Shown here: piece after piece, positions 27,306 through 36,281 of the stretch | Numbering within the stretch: position 1 is the first letter of the stretch | How the letters are laid out: each line of letters starts with the position of its first letter | From: an uncultured Sphingobium sp. | GTDB taxonomy: Bacteria > Pseudomonadota > Alphaproteobacteria > Sphingomonadales > Sphingomonadaceae | Length of the DNA: 64,000 bases | Direction of reading: 5' to 3' | NCBI GenBank assembly: GCA_946885845.1 | Contig: CAMPHJ010000002.1 | Span: 138,287 to 202,286, forward strand | The notes under the pieces: generated by a model | What the model was told of the DNA's origin: nothing | What the model saw: only the letters and a program-made list of their open reading frames with translations | Database searches by the model: none | Made by a program: the position numbers and the translations under genes

Positions 27306-27910
27306 GCAACGTTCTAGAAGGACAGGCCGCACTGGTTACCGGGGGCGGCGGCGGCATAGGCTCAGCTAGCGCTACCGCTTTAGCGAGGGATGGTGCGGCC
27401 GTGGTCATCATGGGCCGGGGCCGCGACAATCTGGAAGCGGCCAAGGCCCGGATCGTAGAGGCGGTACCGGGCGCTCAGATTGAGATCGCTGTCGGTGATG
27501 CTCTATCCACTGACGATATGCAGGGCGCGCTGCTACAAGCGCGGGCCTTGACAGGCCGTCTCGATATTCTGGTGCCGACCGTCGGTGGTGGCGGCTTCGG
27601 TATGCTCTTCACCAAGAGCGTTGAGGATTTTCGCGCAGAGATGGACTATAATGTCACTACCGCCTTCATCGCCGTGCGTTATGGCGCACCTATGATGACC
27701 GCTGGGGGGGCCATCGTCTGCATCTCGTCGACAGCCGCAACGATGCCGTTTCCTGCTCTCGCCACCTACTGTGCATCCAAGGCAGCATTAGAAGCGCTGG
27801 TACGCACGGCGGCCGACGAACTTGCGCCAATGAAAATTCGCGTAAATGCGGTGCGACCAGGCCTGACGCGCAGCCAGTCCACCGGGGATAGTCCCGTCCT
27901 CCGATATTGA
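27302..27910 (+). pseudogene. Second SDR oxidoreductase, 3'-truncated by rearrangement
   Basis: The likely TTG start at 27302 overlaps the stop of the SnoaL-like fragment. SDR features are present: AALVTGGGGGIGSASATALA, LDILVPTVGGGGFG, and the catalytic Y-x-x-x-K in ALATYCASKAALEALVRT. After KIRVNAVRPGLTRS the sequence departs from the family and ends with QSTGDSPVLRY at 27910, some 50 residues early. The breakpoint is at about 27880-27905, where a DUF5681 fragment begins on the opposite strand. Confidence 0.8.
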
Positions 27911-28061
27911 CGGGCTCTTCAAGGACGTTCTTCAACACAGGCTTCAGCTTGGTCTCAGCCTTCGGCTTCGGCTTCCTGCCATTCGGGTTTCCGGACTGGC
28001 CCGGCTTGAAACGCGTCGCGGCCGGTGGCTTGCCGTATCCCACCTCATAATTATCTGCCAT
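27900..28061 (-). pseudogene. 5' fragment of a DUF5681-domain gene
   Basis: From ATG 28061 the minus strand reads MADNYEVGYGKPPAATRFK, then PGQSGNPNGRKPK, which is the DUF5681 signature, and continues to VLEEPVNIGG before running into the truncated SDR. DUF5681 proteins are common beside phage-like methylases and terminases in alphaproteobacteria. Its position after a methylase fragment fits that order. Only about 50 residues remain. Confidence 0.75.
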
Positions 28062-28198
28062 TTCGGATAAGACCTCCATTTCCCTGCAACGCTGCAGTGA
28101 CATGGCGATAGGCCTGTAATGGCCGAAAAGTCTGTCATGGAAACCCCGCGATAATTCGATGAGGGCAGCGCCAACGCACGTCGGCGCTGCCCTCATGC

Positions 28199-28465
28199 TC
28201 ACATGTCGAATTCGTTCACCACCTTCTCGATCTCGTCAAAGCTGAGCTCGCTTCCGCACAGGATCGCCTTCTGGCCGGTCAGCTTCTGCCAGCGTCGCAC
28301 GGCCACATCGACATAGCGCGGATCCATCTCAACCGCGCGCCCCAGCCGCCCCGTCTGCTCGGCTGCGATGATCGTGGTCCCCGAGCCTGAAAAAGCATCG
28401 AGGACGATACCGCCATGGCGAGAGCAATCCAGCATCGCATCGGCCACCATCTTCACCGGCTTCAG
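28199..28465 (-). pseudogene. 3' fragment of a DNA methyltransferase, fused in frame to a transposase
   Basis: The last 88 residues of the open frame at 28199-29320 are not transposase. KPVKMVADAMLDCSRHGG and VLDAFSGSGTTIIAAEQTGR (SAM-binding motif I of N4/N6 amino-methyltransferases), then EMDPRYVDVAVRRWQKLTG, are the C-terminal part of a ParB-associated or phage-type DNA methylase. The catalytic DPPY motif lies upstream in such enzymes and is missing, so this part cannot methylate DNA. Confidence 0.85.
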
Positions 28466-29320
28466 GCTCTCATGATAGCGCTGGTGGTTGTAGTGCTCGA
28501 CGAACGCCTCGATCTGTGCCTCAAGGTCGCCGGGCAGGAGGTAATTTTCCAGCAGGATGCGGTTTTTCAAAGTCTGGTGCCAGCGCTCGATCTTGCCCTG
28601 GGTCTGCGGGTGCATCGGGGCACCGCGCACGTGGCTCATCTTCCGGGCCTCGATGTATTCCGCCAGTTCGCCGGCGATATAGCTGGGACCGTTATCGCTG
28701 AGCAGCCGTGGTTTGTGCAGCACCGTGGCACTATCGCAGCCCGAGGCTTTGAGGGCGAGGTCCAGCGTGTCGGTGACGTCCTCGGCCCGCATGTTGGTGC
28801 ACAGCTTCCAGGCGATGATATAGCGCGAGAAGTCGTCGAGCACCGTAGACAGATACATCCAGCCCCACCCGATGATCTTGAAGTAGGTGAAGTCGGTCTG
28901 CCACATTTCGTTCACCCGCGTGGTCTTGGTGTGGAACTGATCGGCGGCCTTGATCACGACATAGGCCGGACTGGTGATCAGGTCATGGGCCTTCAGCAGG
29001 CGGTAAACCGTGGCTTCCGATACAAAGTATTGGCGTTCATCGGTAAATCGCACCGCCAGTTCGCGCGGTGACAGCTCGGACTGCTCCAGCGCCATCTCGA
29101 CGATCTGATCCTGCACCTCGGGCGCGATCCGGTTCCACACCCGGCCTGGAGCCGATGGTCGATCCGCCAACGCCTCCGGGCCGCCTTCGAGGTAGCGGTC
29201 ATACCAGCGGCAGAAGGTCCGGCGGGCGATGCCGAGCTTGTCCAGCGTCCGCTTGGCAGGCAGGTGCGATTGCTCGACGATACGGATGATTTCCAGCTTT
29301 TCGGATGCGGGATACCTCAT
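28466..29320 (-). pseudogene. IS3-family transposase OrfB, 3'-truncated
   Basis: From ATG 29320, overlapping the orfA stop, about 285 residues of DDE transposase are present. Two N-terminal helix-turn-helix units (LDKLGIARRTFCRWYDRY, and VSEATVYRLLKAHDL) are followed by the rve core with first Asp in EMWQTDFTYFKI, second Asp in LLSDNGPSYIAGEL and Glu in GKIERWHQTLKN. The open frame then passes directly from HYNHQRYHESL into a methylase C-terminus. The catalytic triad is intact; the C-terminal 40-50 residues are lost. Confidence 0.88.
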
Positions 29321-29689
29321 TCGTCGTCGCCCCCATCCGCGATCATGCTTTTTTGAGCAAACGGTTTTCCAGCGTCAGGTCGGCCAGGCATTCCTTCAGG
29401 GCGCGGGCTTCGCGGCGCAGGTCCTGCACCTCGCCAGTGGTCGCGGTACGGGGGTATCACCGGCCAACCGGCGCTTACCTGCCTCCATGAACTCCTGCGA
29501 CCAGGTGTAATATAGGCTTTGGGCGATGCCTTCCTTGCGGCACAGCTCGGCAATGCTGTCCTCGCCGCGCAGGCCGTCGAGCACGATACGAATCTTTTCT
29601 TTGGCCGAGAAATGCCGCCGGATATCCTTCACCACCCGCTCGGCAGGGGCCTTCACCGGCGATTTTTTCAAGGAGGGTTGGGGCTTCAT
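29317..29689 (-). pseudogene. IS3-family OrfA with homopolymer frameshifts
   Basis: Start MKPQPSLKK at 29689. The helix-turn-helix part reads FSAKEKIRIVLDGLRGEDSI and LCRKEGIAQSLYYTWSQEFM. After RRLAGDT a C-run (about 29450) lacks one base, so the continuation TATTGEVQDLRREARALK is in another frame. A second shift occurs in an A6 run (about 29348) before KSMIADGGDDE, which ends in the stop overlapping orfB. The A-run could also be a natural frameshift site as in other IS3 elements, but the C-run defect breaks orfA. Confidence 0.75.
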
Positions 29690-30012
29690 CTTCGTTCCTT
29701 CGTCACTACGACGAAACCCCAACCCTCCTTAGATCACCACCTCAAATCTGTGCCATTGGTGCTGACGGGGGACACCCGGTGCGGTTCAATCGGCCTTATC
29801 AATCGTAAGAATATCGCCGCACGAGACCTCCAGTATGACTTTGCTCAGGTTCGAAGCGTCGCCGGTGGAATGGCATGTCCCTTGGGCACGTCCTTGGGAG
29901 ATGTCTTTCTAGTCCTGGTCGAGTTGCCTAGCCGCAATTGCATCAGATTATATGCTGTTTGCGATAGCCTGACCATAGATGCGGCGCGCTGGAGGCGCAA
30001 ACGCCTGGCGGT

Positions 30013-30933
30013 TCAGGACGTGCTTTCCGACCCAGGTACAAAGCTTATCTGGGCAAGCCGCCAGGCGCGCTCCGGGTTCCCCCGCCAGACTTCTTGGACC
30101 GTCGGCGCGCGATGGGGAAGCGGACCGCAGACTTCTGCATGAATGTAGCGGCCGGTCGCCCGAAGACGCACCTTCGAGCCCGGATAGAGTTCGCTAAGCC
30201 TCTCATGAAGCTTAAGGGAATCCTTTGCCAAATCTACCCGGCCAAGGCGGCGGGGGGCGCCATCTACAAGTTCGGCTGTCGCCACCCGCAGGGAGGTTAC
30301 GCCGTCCTTAAGGATGCTAAGTGAAATGAACGCAGCTGCTGCGGCATCCATCCACCAGATGCCAAAACCTGTCCCGACTATCCCGATGATCCCGGCGAGC
30401 CCCGTCATCCAGTCGGCCTTCTGCATCATTGCGTCCGTATCGAGAACTTCATCCTGCAGTCTATGCGCTATCGGTTGTTTGAGCCGCCCCAGGATCATGG
30501 GAGGAATGACTGAGTAGACGAGCCCTGCTATCATCAACCAGCCCTGCCAGATATCATGTCCGAAGACGCGCACAGGTAACATAGTTGGATGCTCTTGGGA
30601 GAGCAGCGAGGAAGTCGAATCGAAGATAAGGATCGCGCCTACAGCGCAAAGCGCCACGGCTGCGATGAGTGACGAGAGGCTCTGAACGCGATCGAAGCCG
30701 AAAGGAAATGCTGCGTTCGGGCGCCGGCGCTCGAAGTGGAGGGCCACAAGAAACACGACAGCAGGAACGAGGCTCAATATGTCCTCAACAAGCGCCGTCT
30801 TCATAGCCTGGCTGGAGCCCATCACAAACCACATGACGATCACCACAGAAGACATCCAGGCGAGGGTCCACCATTCCAGTCGGTGAGCCTGTCGAAGATC
30901 CTCTTGTACCCGGTCGGGAAGTTTCGGGTTCAT
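30013..30933 (-). CDS. Cation diffusion facilitator-type transporter
   Basis: This is a 306-residue protein. The ATG at 30933 overlaps the stop of the upstream lipoprotein gene. Five or six membrane helices are visible. The first is followed by AMKTALVEDILSLVPAVVFL, where the usual CDF zinc site HxxxD in helix 2 appears as VEDILSL, and helix 5 has TDAMMQKADWMTGLAG in place of the usual HxxxD. The altered ligands suggest a metal or proton coupling different from standard zinc CDFs. A cytoplasmic C-terminal domain of about 90 residues follows. It probably exports a divalent cation; which one is open. Confidence 0.8.
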   Translation of the reverse strand: MNPKLPDRVQEDLRQAHRLEWWTLAWMSSVVIVMWFVMGSSQAMKTALVEDILSLVPAVVFLVALHFERRRPNAAFPFGFDRVQSLSSLIAAVALCAVGAILIFDSTSSLLSQEHPTMLPVRVFGHDIWQGWLMIAGLVYSVIPPMILGRLKQPIAHRLQDEVLDTDAMMQKADWMTGLAGIIGIVGTGFGIWWMDAAAAAFISLSILKDGVTSLRVATAELVDGAPRRLGRVDLAKDSLKLHERLSELYPGSKVRLRATGRYIHAEVCGPLPHRAPTVQEVWRGNPERAWRLAQISFVPGSESTS

Positions 30934-31367
30934 CGAGCAGCCTCTGTCAATGTCTGTGCATGCTTGTGCAGGAATGCTGCCCACTCGTTCTCTCCGTTGC
31001 GTACTACGGCTCGCGGAGCTCTCTCGTGCTCTTTCAGTTCCTCCACCGGTGGCAGCATAGTGACCCTAGTGTTCCAGGGCGTGGTCGGGCCAAATCGTCC
31101 AACCACGATGTCGAGTTCGCCCCGCTCGATTTTGGGCAACAGCTCCTCAGTCGGACCCGTCGCAATCTCGAGTGTGCTGCCCGTTTCATTCGCTAGTTTC
31201 GTGATGAAAGATTTTCCCGCGTTGGTAGCAACACTGCTTGCATCTGAAATAATGCCGGTGCGGAGCACCTTCGTGGTGCGAACTCGCTTTAGGGTTTCGT
31301 CCGGGTCCCTGGGGAGGTCTACGCAACCGGCAAGCCCTAAAATTATCATTATTGCCGTGGTCTTCAT
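30930..31367 (-). CDS. Putative lipoprotein resembling a periplasmic solute-binding protein
   Basis: This is a 145-residue protein from ATG 31367. A lipoprotein signal (IMIILGLAGC, lipobox Cys near residue 16) precedes a domain with RTGIISDASSVATNAGKSFI, LEIATGPTEELLPKIERGEL and DIVVGRFGPTTPW, reminiscent of family 3 extracellular solute-binding proteins but about half their length. It overlaps the CDF gene by ATGA, so the two are a coupled pair. A role in delivering or sensing the transported cation is possible. Confidence 0.7.
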   Translation of the reverse strand: MKTTAIMIILGLAGCVDLPRDPDETLKRVRTTKVLRTGIISDASSVATNAGKSFITKLANETGSTLEIATGPTEELLPKIERGELDIVVGRFGPTTPWNTRVTMLPPVEELKEHERAPRAVVRNGENEWAAFLHKHAQTLTEAAR

Positions 31368-31425
31368 CTTAACTCCGAAACTTTGACACGGATTACTACG
31401 CTGCTTGGGAAATGAAGTTGCAGCC

Positions 31426-31653
31426 TCAATGGCAAACAGAGGATGGAATAACGGCATTAGGGGCATTCCTCCTGGAAATTGTTTCTGGTGCTGCCGCTTG
31501 CAAGTTCTGGGCGAGCTCAGCTTCTGCCGCTCTCTCCAGATAAATTTTGGCAAATCGCCTATGCACGCATGCTACGTGGCGCTCTGCCGTCGCTGCCTTG
31601 GCAAGGTGATGCTCCGCTCTTTGCCTAAAATAGACTTCGTTGCCGCTCTTCAT
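31426..31653 (-). CDS. Small helical protein of unknown function
   Basis: A 75-residue frame starting MKSGNEVYFRQRAEHHLAKA, followed by HVACVHRRFAKIYLERAAEA. It is predicted to be two helices. Short proteins of this build (aromatic start, then RAE..LA.A..H) are common in sphingomonad genomes, which is the only support; no function is known. It sits 58 bp upstream of the lipoprotein-CDF pair on the same strand and could share its promoter. Confidence 0.45.
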   Translation of the reverse strand: MKSGNEVYFRQRAEHHLAKAATAERHVACVHRRFAKIYLERAAEAELAQNLQAAAPETISRRNAPNAVIPSSVCH

Positions 31654-31763
31654 GGATACCCTCGTTCAGAAGCGTCTCGCGCATTGAGAACAAGCGTCGC
31701 TTGGTCGGGATAAACTCATCAAGTGGACGCGACGCTAAGATGTGATCGCACGGCGATCTGTCA

Positions 31764-31792
31764 CCCCTAGGCGCGATGGGCGCGCCTAGGGG
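31764..31792. terminator. Strong GC-rich hairpin
   Basis: CCCCTAGGCGCG and CGCGCCTAGGGG form a perfect 12-bp stem with a 5-base loop. It stands in a gene-poor stretch (31654-32170) between the CDF group and metY. No T-run follows on either side. It may be a terminator, a repeat-element hairpin or a regulator site. The rest of the interval is AT-richer and shows no gene. Confidence 0.6.
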
Positions 31793-32170
31793 CGCAGCCG
31801 CGGCGTGCTGCTGCCACGTGAAAAGGGCTTTAGAAGACTTGGGTCGTTCGTCATATTCGACAAACATGATTGATGCCGATGGAAAGTCAAGCCTTAGGCC
31901 GTTCAATGCATGCTGGAATTAATGTAGGACAGCATGCTGGGAAATTTATTGTTGTCACGGAAAAGGCTTTGCCTCTTCAATGGACGTCCACTTTGTAGAT
32001 GTATCTGCTTTTCTGACAATTAAGTCTTATGTACGGTTACTGTTGATCACAATCATGACCAGTTTCATTTTCAAGCGTGTCAAATTTGTTAATTGAAACG
32101 AAGGCGTTGCTTTTTTATTATGCCCAGTCCACCATGGCTCGCTACATTGCTGATTTAAACGGAGTTTGTC

Positions 32171-33466
32171 ATGACTGAATGCCGACAGAAGGTTGAAACG
32201 CTTGCTGTTCATGCCGGATGGCGAGCTGATTCAACGACAGGGTCGGTGGCCGTTCCTATCCATCAGACAACATCCTACCAATTTCGCGATGCGGAGCATG
32301 CGGCCTCGCTTTTCGCATTGCAGGAACTCGGCAACATTTACACCCGGATCATGAATCCGACTACCGACGTGCTTGAGAAGCGCGTAGCCGCCCTCGAAGG
32401 GGGCGCTGCAGCCCTGGCAGTCGCCTCGGGACAAGCTGCATCTGCCTACGCGATACAGAATCTGGCGCGCTGTGGCGACAACGTCGTGAGCTCGACAGCG
32501 CTTTACGGCGGCACATATAACTTGTTTGCCAACACGCTTAAGGATCAAGGCATTGAGGTGCGTTTTGTCGATCCTTCCGATCCGGAAAATTTTCGGCGGG
32601 CAACAGACGAGCGGACACGAGCCTATTATGCGGAAACGCTGCCCAATCCGAAGCTTGAAGTCTTTCCCATTGCGGATGTTGCTGCAATAGGCCGGGACGC
32701 TGGAATTCCCCTGATCATGGACAACACAGCCGCGCCGCTGCTCTGTCGACCCATCGAACATGGCGCGGCGATCGTCGTATATTCCGCCACCAAATATCTG
32801 GGCGGCCATGGGACCTCAATCGGCGGATTGATCGTTGATGGCGGCAATTTTGATTGGACCGCGACCCCGGAGAGACAGCCGCTTCTGAACACGCCTGATG
32901 CCTCATACCACGGAGCCATCTGGACCGAGGCGGCAAAGCCACTCGGCCCAATCGCCTACATACTGCGTGCAAGAGTGGTTTTGTTGAGGGATTTGGGCGC
33001 AGCCTTGTCCCCGTTCAATGCGTTTCAGCTGATCCAGGGCATAGAGACAGTGTCACTGAGGATGGAGCGGCACTGTGCCAACGCCGCTATCGTTGCCGAT
33101 CGTCTTGCGCAGCATACCGCAATAATCAGGGTCATCTATCCATCTAAGCAGAATGGCCTCATCAAGGAGCGGGCCGACCGATATCTGACTGGTGGCCATG
33201 GGGGACTCGTGGGCTTTGAGCTTGCCGGCGGGGTGGAAGCTGGGCGGAGGTTTATCAATGCCTTGGAGCTTTTTTACCACGTCGCCAACATCGGTGATGC
33301 GCGTAGCTTGGCTATACACCCTGCTTCCACCACTCATTCCCAGTTGAATGAGGCGGAGCAGCTTGCGTCAGGCGTTTCGCCCGGGTATGTGCGCCTGTCC
33401 ATCGGGCTAGAACATATCAGCGATATATTGGCCGATCTAGAAAATGCTCTGGAGGCAGCTGTCTAG
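32171..33466 (+). CDS. metY: O-acetylhomoserine sulfhydrylase-type PLP enzyme
   Basis: This is a 431-residue Cys/Met-metabolism PLP enzyme. The length and the N-terminus (VETLAVHAGWRADSTTGSVA) fit O-acetyl-L-homoserine aminocarboxypropyltransferase rather than the shorter cystathionine enzymes. The PLP lysine is in VVYSATKYLGGHGTSIGG (about residue 208); the phosphate-binding Y-x-R is in NIYTRIMNPT. It makes homocysteine from O-acetylhomoserine and sulfide. It stands alone, with a separate promoter region upstream. Cystathionine gamma-synthase or O-succinylhomoserine specificity cannot be excluded. Confidence 0.85.
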   Translation: MTECRQKVETLAVHAGWRADSTTGSVAVPIHQTTSYQFRDAEHAASLFALQELGNIYTRIMNPTTDVLEKRVAALEGGAAALAVASGQAASAYAIQNLARCGDNVVSSTALYGGTYNLFANTLKDQGIEVRFVDPSDPENFRRATDERTRAYYAETLPNPKLEVFPIADVAAIGRDAGIPLIMDNTAAPLLCRPIEHGAAIVVYSATKYLGGHGTSIGGLIVDGGNFDWTATPERQPLLNTPDASYHGAIWTEAAKPLGPIAYILRARVVLLRDLGAALSPFNAFQLIQGIETVSLRMERHCANAAIVADRLAQHTAIIRVIYPSKQNGLIKERADRYLTGGHGGLVGFELAGGVEAGRRFINALELFYHVANIGDARSLAIHPASTTHSQLNEAEQLASGVSPGYVRLSIGLEHISDILADLENALEAAV

Positions 33467-33506
33467 GCGGAGCGGTATTAGCGCGCCCGGCCCCTCCCGC
33501 GGGTAA

Positions 33507-34898
<1,392 letters not shown>

Positions 34899-35161
34899 CA
34901 ATGAGGGAGCGGGTGATCTCTAGCACCTTTTGCCCGGCTCGTCAGTTTGGAGCGGACGTGCTCTCGTTGCCTCGGTAAATCGCACAGTTACCGTGCCGCT
35001 GGCCTGAGTTCAAATGCTCCACGGCTTGGCTTTTTGCTGTGCGGCGGCAAACTCGCCTGGTATCGGTGATGATAAATGGTGGATCGCGAACAGGTTGGTG
35101 GCAGAAGCCGCTGATGGTGGCCATGCACGCGACGAAGGCGTCAACAGCGCAGTAACTTAAG

Positions 35162-35518
35162 CTACTTCTCACCTTCGTCGACTGGCGGGGAATACCCGCC
35201 GCCTTCGACCCGTTCGCGGTACAGTGCCGCCCGCGCTAGCAGCATGAAGGCGACCGGCGTTGTGACCGTCAGGAATAGGCCGATAAGTACTTCGTGGGCG
35301 GAAGGGCGCGACCGGAGCACGGAAAAGCAGATGATCGACGCCAACACGATCAACGCCATGCCCAGTGTACTACCAAGCGTCGGCGGATGTACGCGTTCGT
35401 AAAAGCTCTCCATCCGCAACAGACCGATCGACCCGATCAGCGTCGTTAGCGCACCCGCGAGCAGCAGCAGCGCCACTAGCACCGCCGCCCAGCCCGGAAG
35501 GTCCGGTGCCTGGATCAT
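35162..35518 (-). CDS. mrpG: Mrp-type Na+/H+ antiporter subunit G
   Basis: This is a 118-residue protein and the last gene of the Mrp operon. Three hydrophobic helices are visible, with the MrpG signature GSIGLLRMESFYERVHPPTLG between helices 1 and 2. The ATG overlaps the mrpF stop. All Mrp subunits are needed for the complex to exchange cytoplasmic Na+ for protons. Confidence 0.92.
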   Translation of the reverse strand: MIQAPDLPGWAAVLVALLLLAGALTTLIGSIGLLRMESFYERVHPPTLGSTLGMALIVLASIICFSVLRSRPSAHEVLIGLFLTVTTPVAFMLLARAALYRERVEGGGYSPPVDEGEK

Positions 35519-35796
35519 TCGATTACCTCTCCCCGCATCAGGAACTTCGACAGGCCGACCGTCCCGACAAAGCCCAGAAGGGCGATGACCAATGCTGCCT
35601 CGAAATACAACGTTCGTCCTGTCTGTATGCCGAAGCTCAGCAACAGCAGCATCGAATTGGTGTACAAAGTATCCAGCCCAAGCACCCTGTCCTGCGCGCG
35701 GGGCCCCCGGATCATGCGGTAGGCGGCGCACATCATCGCCAAGCCCAGCATGACTTGCGCCACTGTGATTGCCAAGGCCAGTAGCAGGGACGTCAT
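35515..35796 (-). CDS. mrpF: Mrp-type Na+/H+ antiporter subunit F
   Basis: This is a 93-residue protein with three membrane helices. YRMIRGPRAQDRVLGLDTLYTN is the typical MrpF loop, with the conserved Asp in the D-R-V-x-x-x-D pattern; the first 20 residues of it are directly visible. It overlaps mrpE upstream and mrpG downstream by four bases each. Confidence 0.92.
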   Translation of the reverse strand: MTSLLLALAITVAQVMLGLAMMCAAYRMIRGPRAQDRVLGLDTLYTNSMLLLLSFGIQTGRTLYFEAALVIALLGFVGTVGLSKFLMRGEVIE

Positions 35797-36281
35797 TGGC
35801 CGAATATCTCCAGCAACAAACTTTCATACCTGAGCTTGATCAAGGCGATCCACTGATCCTCATCGACGAGGTCCAGGACATGGACCAGCACCGCGCTGCG
35901 GCGTCGATCAAATTCGACCCACAAGCTGCCGGGCGTTGCCGTTATGATTACGGCTAAAGTCGCGAGCCCATAGGGATGGGTAATCTCAAGCGGCAGGTGG
36001 ATGAACCCGGAAACCCGGCCGCGGCGTCGGAACAGCACCAGCGATGCGACGGCAAAGTTCGACCGGACGATGTCTGCAACGACGATCGCCAGCAGCTTAA
36101 CCATGGCCGCAGGCTGCCGCAGCTTCACCGGTTCCGGCTTCAATGCTGCCATCGCTTGGGTGGCGAGAAACGCCACGATCGCGCCCAGCAGCATTTGACC
36201 TGGCGAGAAGGACTGAGTCAGCAACAGCCAAGTGACGAACAGCAGCAGCGCAAGCAAGGGGTGGGGAATGAAGCGCCTCAC
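35793..36281 (-). CDS. mrpE: Mrp-type Na+/H+ antiporter subunit E
   Basis: This is a 162-residue protein. The GTG at 36281 (VRRFIPHPLLALLLFVTWLL) overlaps the mrpD stop codon and is preferred over the longer open frame from 36407, which only reads through mrpD. There are two N-terminal helices, then the soluble C-terminal domain with HPYGLATLAVIITATPGSLW, the MrpE signature. Confidence 0.9.
   Translation of the reverse strand: MRRFIPHPLLALLLFVTWLLLTQSFSPGQMLLGAIVAFLATQAMAALKPEPVKLRQPAAMVKLLAIVVADIVRSNFAVASLVLFRRRGRVSGFIHLPLEITHPYGLATLAVIITATPGSLWVEFDRRRSAVLVHVLDLVDEDQWIALIKLRYESLLLEIFGQ

Larger units (their letters stand above)
28463..29774 (-). mobile_element. IS3-family insertion sequence, truncated at its 3' end
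   Basis: The element has one preserved end. Reading on the minus strand it starts TGTCCCCCGTCAGCACC at 29774, followed by orfA and orfB. The other end, with the last part of orfB and its terminal repeat, is absent because the frame joins a methylase fragment at about 28465. No target-site duplication can therefore be checked. orfA also carries frameshifts. The element is unlikely to move on its own. Confidence 0.8.

Noticed and set aside
29340..29355. A6G run as a natural programmed frameshift between orfA and orfB
   Set aside because: Possible in IS3 elements, but orfA also has a second shift in a C-run and orfB has its own ATG overlapping the orfA stop, so decay is the simpler reading.
31625..31906. 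Minus-strand 93-codon frame beside the 12-bp hairpin
   Set aside because: It reads through the palindrome and overlaps the small helical protein gene; no ribosome site or resemblance.
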